Assembly (NCBI RefSeq): GCF_900299535.1
Contig: NZ_OMKE01000010.1
Coordinates: 186,001-250,000 of the forward strand
Origin: Aquimarina aquimarini
GTDB lineage: Bacteria; Bacteroidota; Bacteroidia; Flavobacteriales; Flavobacteriaceae
Reading direction: 5' to 3'
DNA length: 64,000 nucleotides
Shown here: piece by piece, positions 62,761-64,000 of the stretch
Layout of the letters: each line of letters opens with the position of its first letter
Position numbering within the stretch: position 1 is the first letter of the stretch
Program-made: the position numbers and the translations under genes
Notes under the pieces: generated by a model
Told to the model about the DNA's origin: nothing
Seen by the model: only the letters and a program-made list of their open reading frames with translations
Database searches by the model: none

Positions 62761-63963
62761 TTACAAAATTAATAAATTGATATCTCTATAAGAAAGATCA
62801 AACCAATCGGCAATAGGTTTACTGGTCAAGATCCCGCGATAAAAATACAATCCATTTTTAAGACCTCGATCAAACCGAACAGCATTCTCTATTCCTCCTT
62901 CCTCGCCAATCTGTAATAGATAAGGGGTAAATATATTACTTATAGATAGAGAAGATGTTCTTGCATAGCGAGAGGGTATGTTAGGAACACAGTAGTGTAG
63001 TACACCATGTTTATCAAATGTAGGGTGATCATGAGAGGTAACTTCACTAGTTTCAATACATCCTCCCATATCGATACTTACATCAATAATTACAGCTCCT
63101 GTTTTCATACGTTCAACCATGGCTTCACTAACTATAATAGGGGCTCTGTTTTTTCCTCTAATTGCCCCAATTACCACATCACAACGGCGTAGTGCTTTTA
63201 GTAGGTTTTTAGGCTGAATGGTTGAAGTGTATAATGGTCTACCTACATTTGTTTGTATGCAACGAAGTTTGGTAATAGAATTATCAAAGACTTTTACATT
63301 TGCTCCTAGTCCAATTGCAGATCGTGCAGCAAATTCACCAACAGTACCAGCACCAAGAATTACAACCTCTACAGGAGGCACTCCGCTTATGTTACCCATC
63401 ATCAATCCAGAACCATCGGTGGTTGCGCTACTCATCAATTCAGAGGCGATAAGAACAGCTGCTGTTCCTGCTATTTCGCTTAAAGCTCTTACGGCAGGGT
63501 ATGCTCCATCAGCATCACGAATGAATTCAAAACCTAATGCAGTAATTCTTTTTTTTGCAAGTTCTTGAAAATATTCTTTGGATTGAGTTTTTAATTGCAG
63601 AGCAGATATTAATACAGTTTGCGGGTTTATATGTTCAAGCTCCTCAGTAGAAGGTGGTTCTACTTTGAGTATAATTGGGCATCCAAAAACCTTAGTTTTG
63701 TCGTTTGTAATTTCTGCACCAGCCTCACTATAATCTTGATCAGTAAAGCTTGCTCCAGTTCCAGCATTGGATTCTAGTAATACTCTATGACCATGAGTGG
63801 TTAGTGCCGCAACAGCATCGGGGGTAAGGCATACTCGCTTTTCCTGATAGTGGGTTTCTTTGGGTATACCAATAAAGAGTTTTCCTTTTTTACGAGCTAC
63901 TTCAATCATTTCTTCTTGAGGAAGTAGCTGTTCTTTTGTAAAAGGAGATTTTGATGTGCTCAT
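62761..63963 (-). CDS. ald: Alanine dehydrogenase
   Basis: The 400-residue enzyme reversibly converts L-alanine to pyruvate and ammonia with NAD. It has the AlaDh/PNT pattern with IPKETHYQEKRVCLTPDAVAAL at the N-terminus, a GAGTVGEFAARSAIGLGANV nucleotide site, DVVIGAIRGKNRAPI and HPTFDKHGVLHYCVPNIPSRYARTSS. It is about 30 residues longer at the N-terminus than the roughly 370-residue family norm. Its start lies 37 bp from the window end. Confidence 0.92.
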   Translation of the reverse strand: MSTSKSPFTKEQLLPQEEMIEVARKKGKLFIGIPKETHYQEKRVCLTPDAVAALTTHGHRVLLESNAGTGASFTDQDYSEAGAEITNDKTKVFGCPIILKVEPPSTEELEHINPQTVLISALQLKTQSKEYFQELAKKRITALGFEFIRDADGAYPAVRALSEIAGTAAVLIASELMSSATTDGSGLMMGNISGVPPVEVVILGAGTVGEFAARSAIGLGANVKVFDNSITKLRCIQTNVGRPLYTSTIQPKNLLKALRRCDVVIGAIRGKNRAPIIVSEAMVERMKTGAVIIDVSIDMGGCIETSEVTSHDHPTFDKHGVLHYCVPNIPSRYARTSSLSISNIFTPYLLQIGEEGGIENAVRFDRGLKNGLYFYRGILTSKPIADWFDLSYRDINLLIL

Positions 63964-64000
63964 TTGCGTGAAATTCTGTAACTCAAATTACGAATAAAAA

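Noticed and set aside
1..64000. CRISPR arrays, tRNA or rRNA genes, prophage
   Set aside because: Nothing with regular spacer-repeat structure, cloverleaf or phage gene order was recognised.

Overview
The window looks like chromosomal DNA of a Bacteroidota species in the family Flavobacteriaceae, with an Aquimarina-like gene repertoire. This rests on AT-rich sequence, start codons mostly without Shine-Dalgarno motifs, and promoters of the Bacteroidota type (TTTG, then about 19 nt, then TAnnTTTG; the rpsF promoter fits exactly). It also rests on lineage-typical families: an Oar-like TonB receptor, DUF5916, a CAL67264-type mini membrane protein, an HEIGH metalloprotease and a menaquinone cluster with inserted hydrolase and CPBP genes. 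No rRNA, tRNA, CRISPR, prophage or complete insertion sequence was seen.

Layout. 1-10.3 kb: lipoprotein fragment, priA, a LytTR response regulator, the rpsF-rpsR-rplI operon, an Oar-like receptor, an M20 peptidase and a small conserved protein. 10.3-18 kb: MacB-type permease, hisS, a Lys-rich lipoprotein, a PhoX-like/di-heme peroxidase gene pair and a TIGR02757 protein. 18-21.7 kb: membrane-bound AraC-type regulator, secreted HEIGH metalloprotease, and a LolD-like ATPase carrying an unexpected transmembrane hairpin. 21.7-29.8 kb: DUF5916 protein, msrA-folE, small membrane proteins and lipoproteins, a pair of secreted proteins (one GH54/lectin-like) and a DUF937 protein. 30-37 kb: serC-serA, a LuxC-type acyl-CoA reductase divergent from a ferredoxin, a porin-like protein and an exported GH13 amylase. 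37.3-42.2 kb: menA, MBL hydrolase, menC, CPBP protease, menE. 42.4-54.7 kb: a vWA protein with a detached TonB plug, lipoproteins, an acyl-CoA carboxylase beta chain, ettA, a HAD phosphatase, a histidine-decarboxylase-like enzyme, rluE and a second MBL protein. 55-64 kb: divergent TauE/SafE and SulP transporters, hipBA with three operator-like sites, an EamA transporter, small proteins and alanine dehydrogenase.

Most of the window is core chromosome. The points most worth following are the LolD-like ATPase with a membrane hairpin between Walker A and the Q-loop; three evenly built inverted repeats (GTATAT-N4-ATATAC type) ahead of hipBA; a SulP transporter whose conserved first helix is open but has no ATG/GTG/TTG start; two MITE-like inverted-repeat elements (about 47.93-48.06 kb and 61.61-61.73 kb); the vWA/TonB-plug fusion with a very basic linker; the tightly linked PhoX-like and di-heme peroxidase genes; and a start-less 66-codon frame containing a perfect hairpin near 35.3 kb. 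No single locus clearly forms a complete new multi-gene system.
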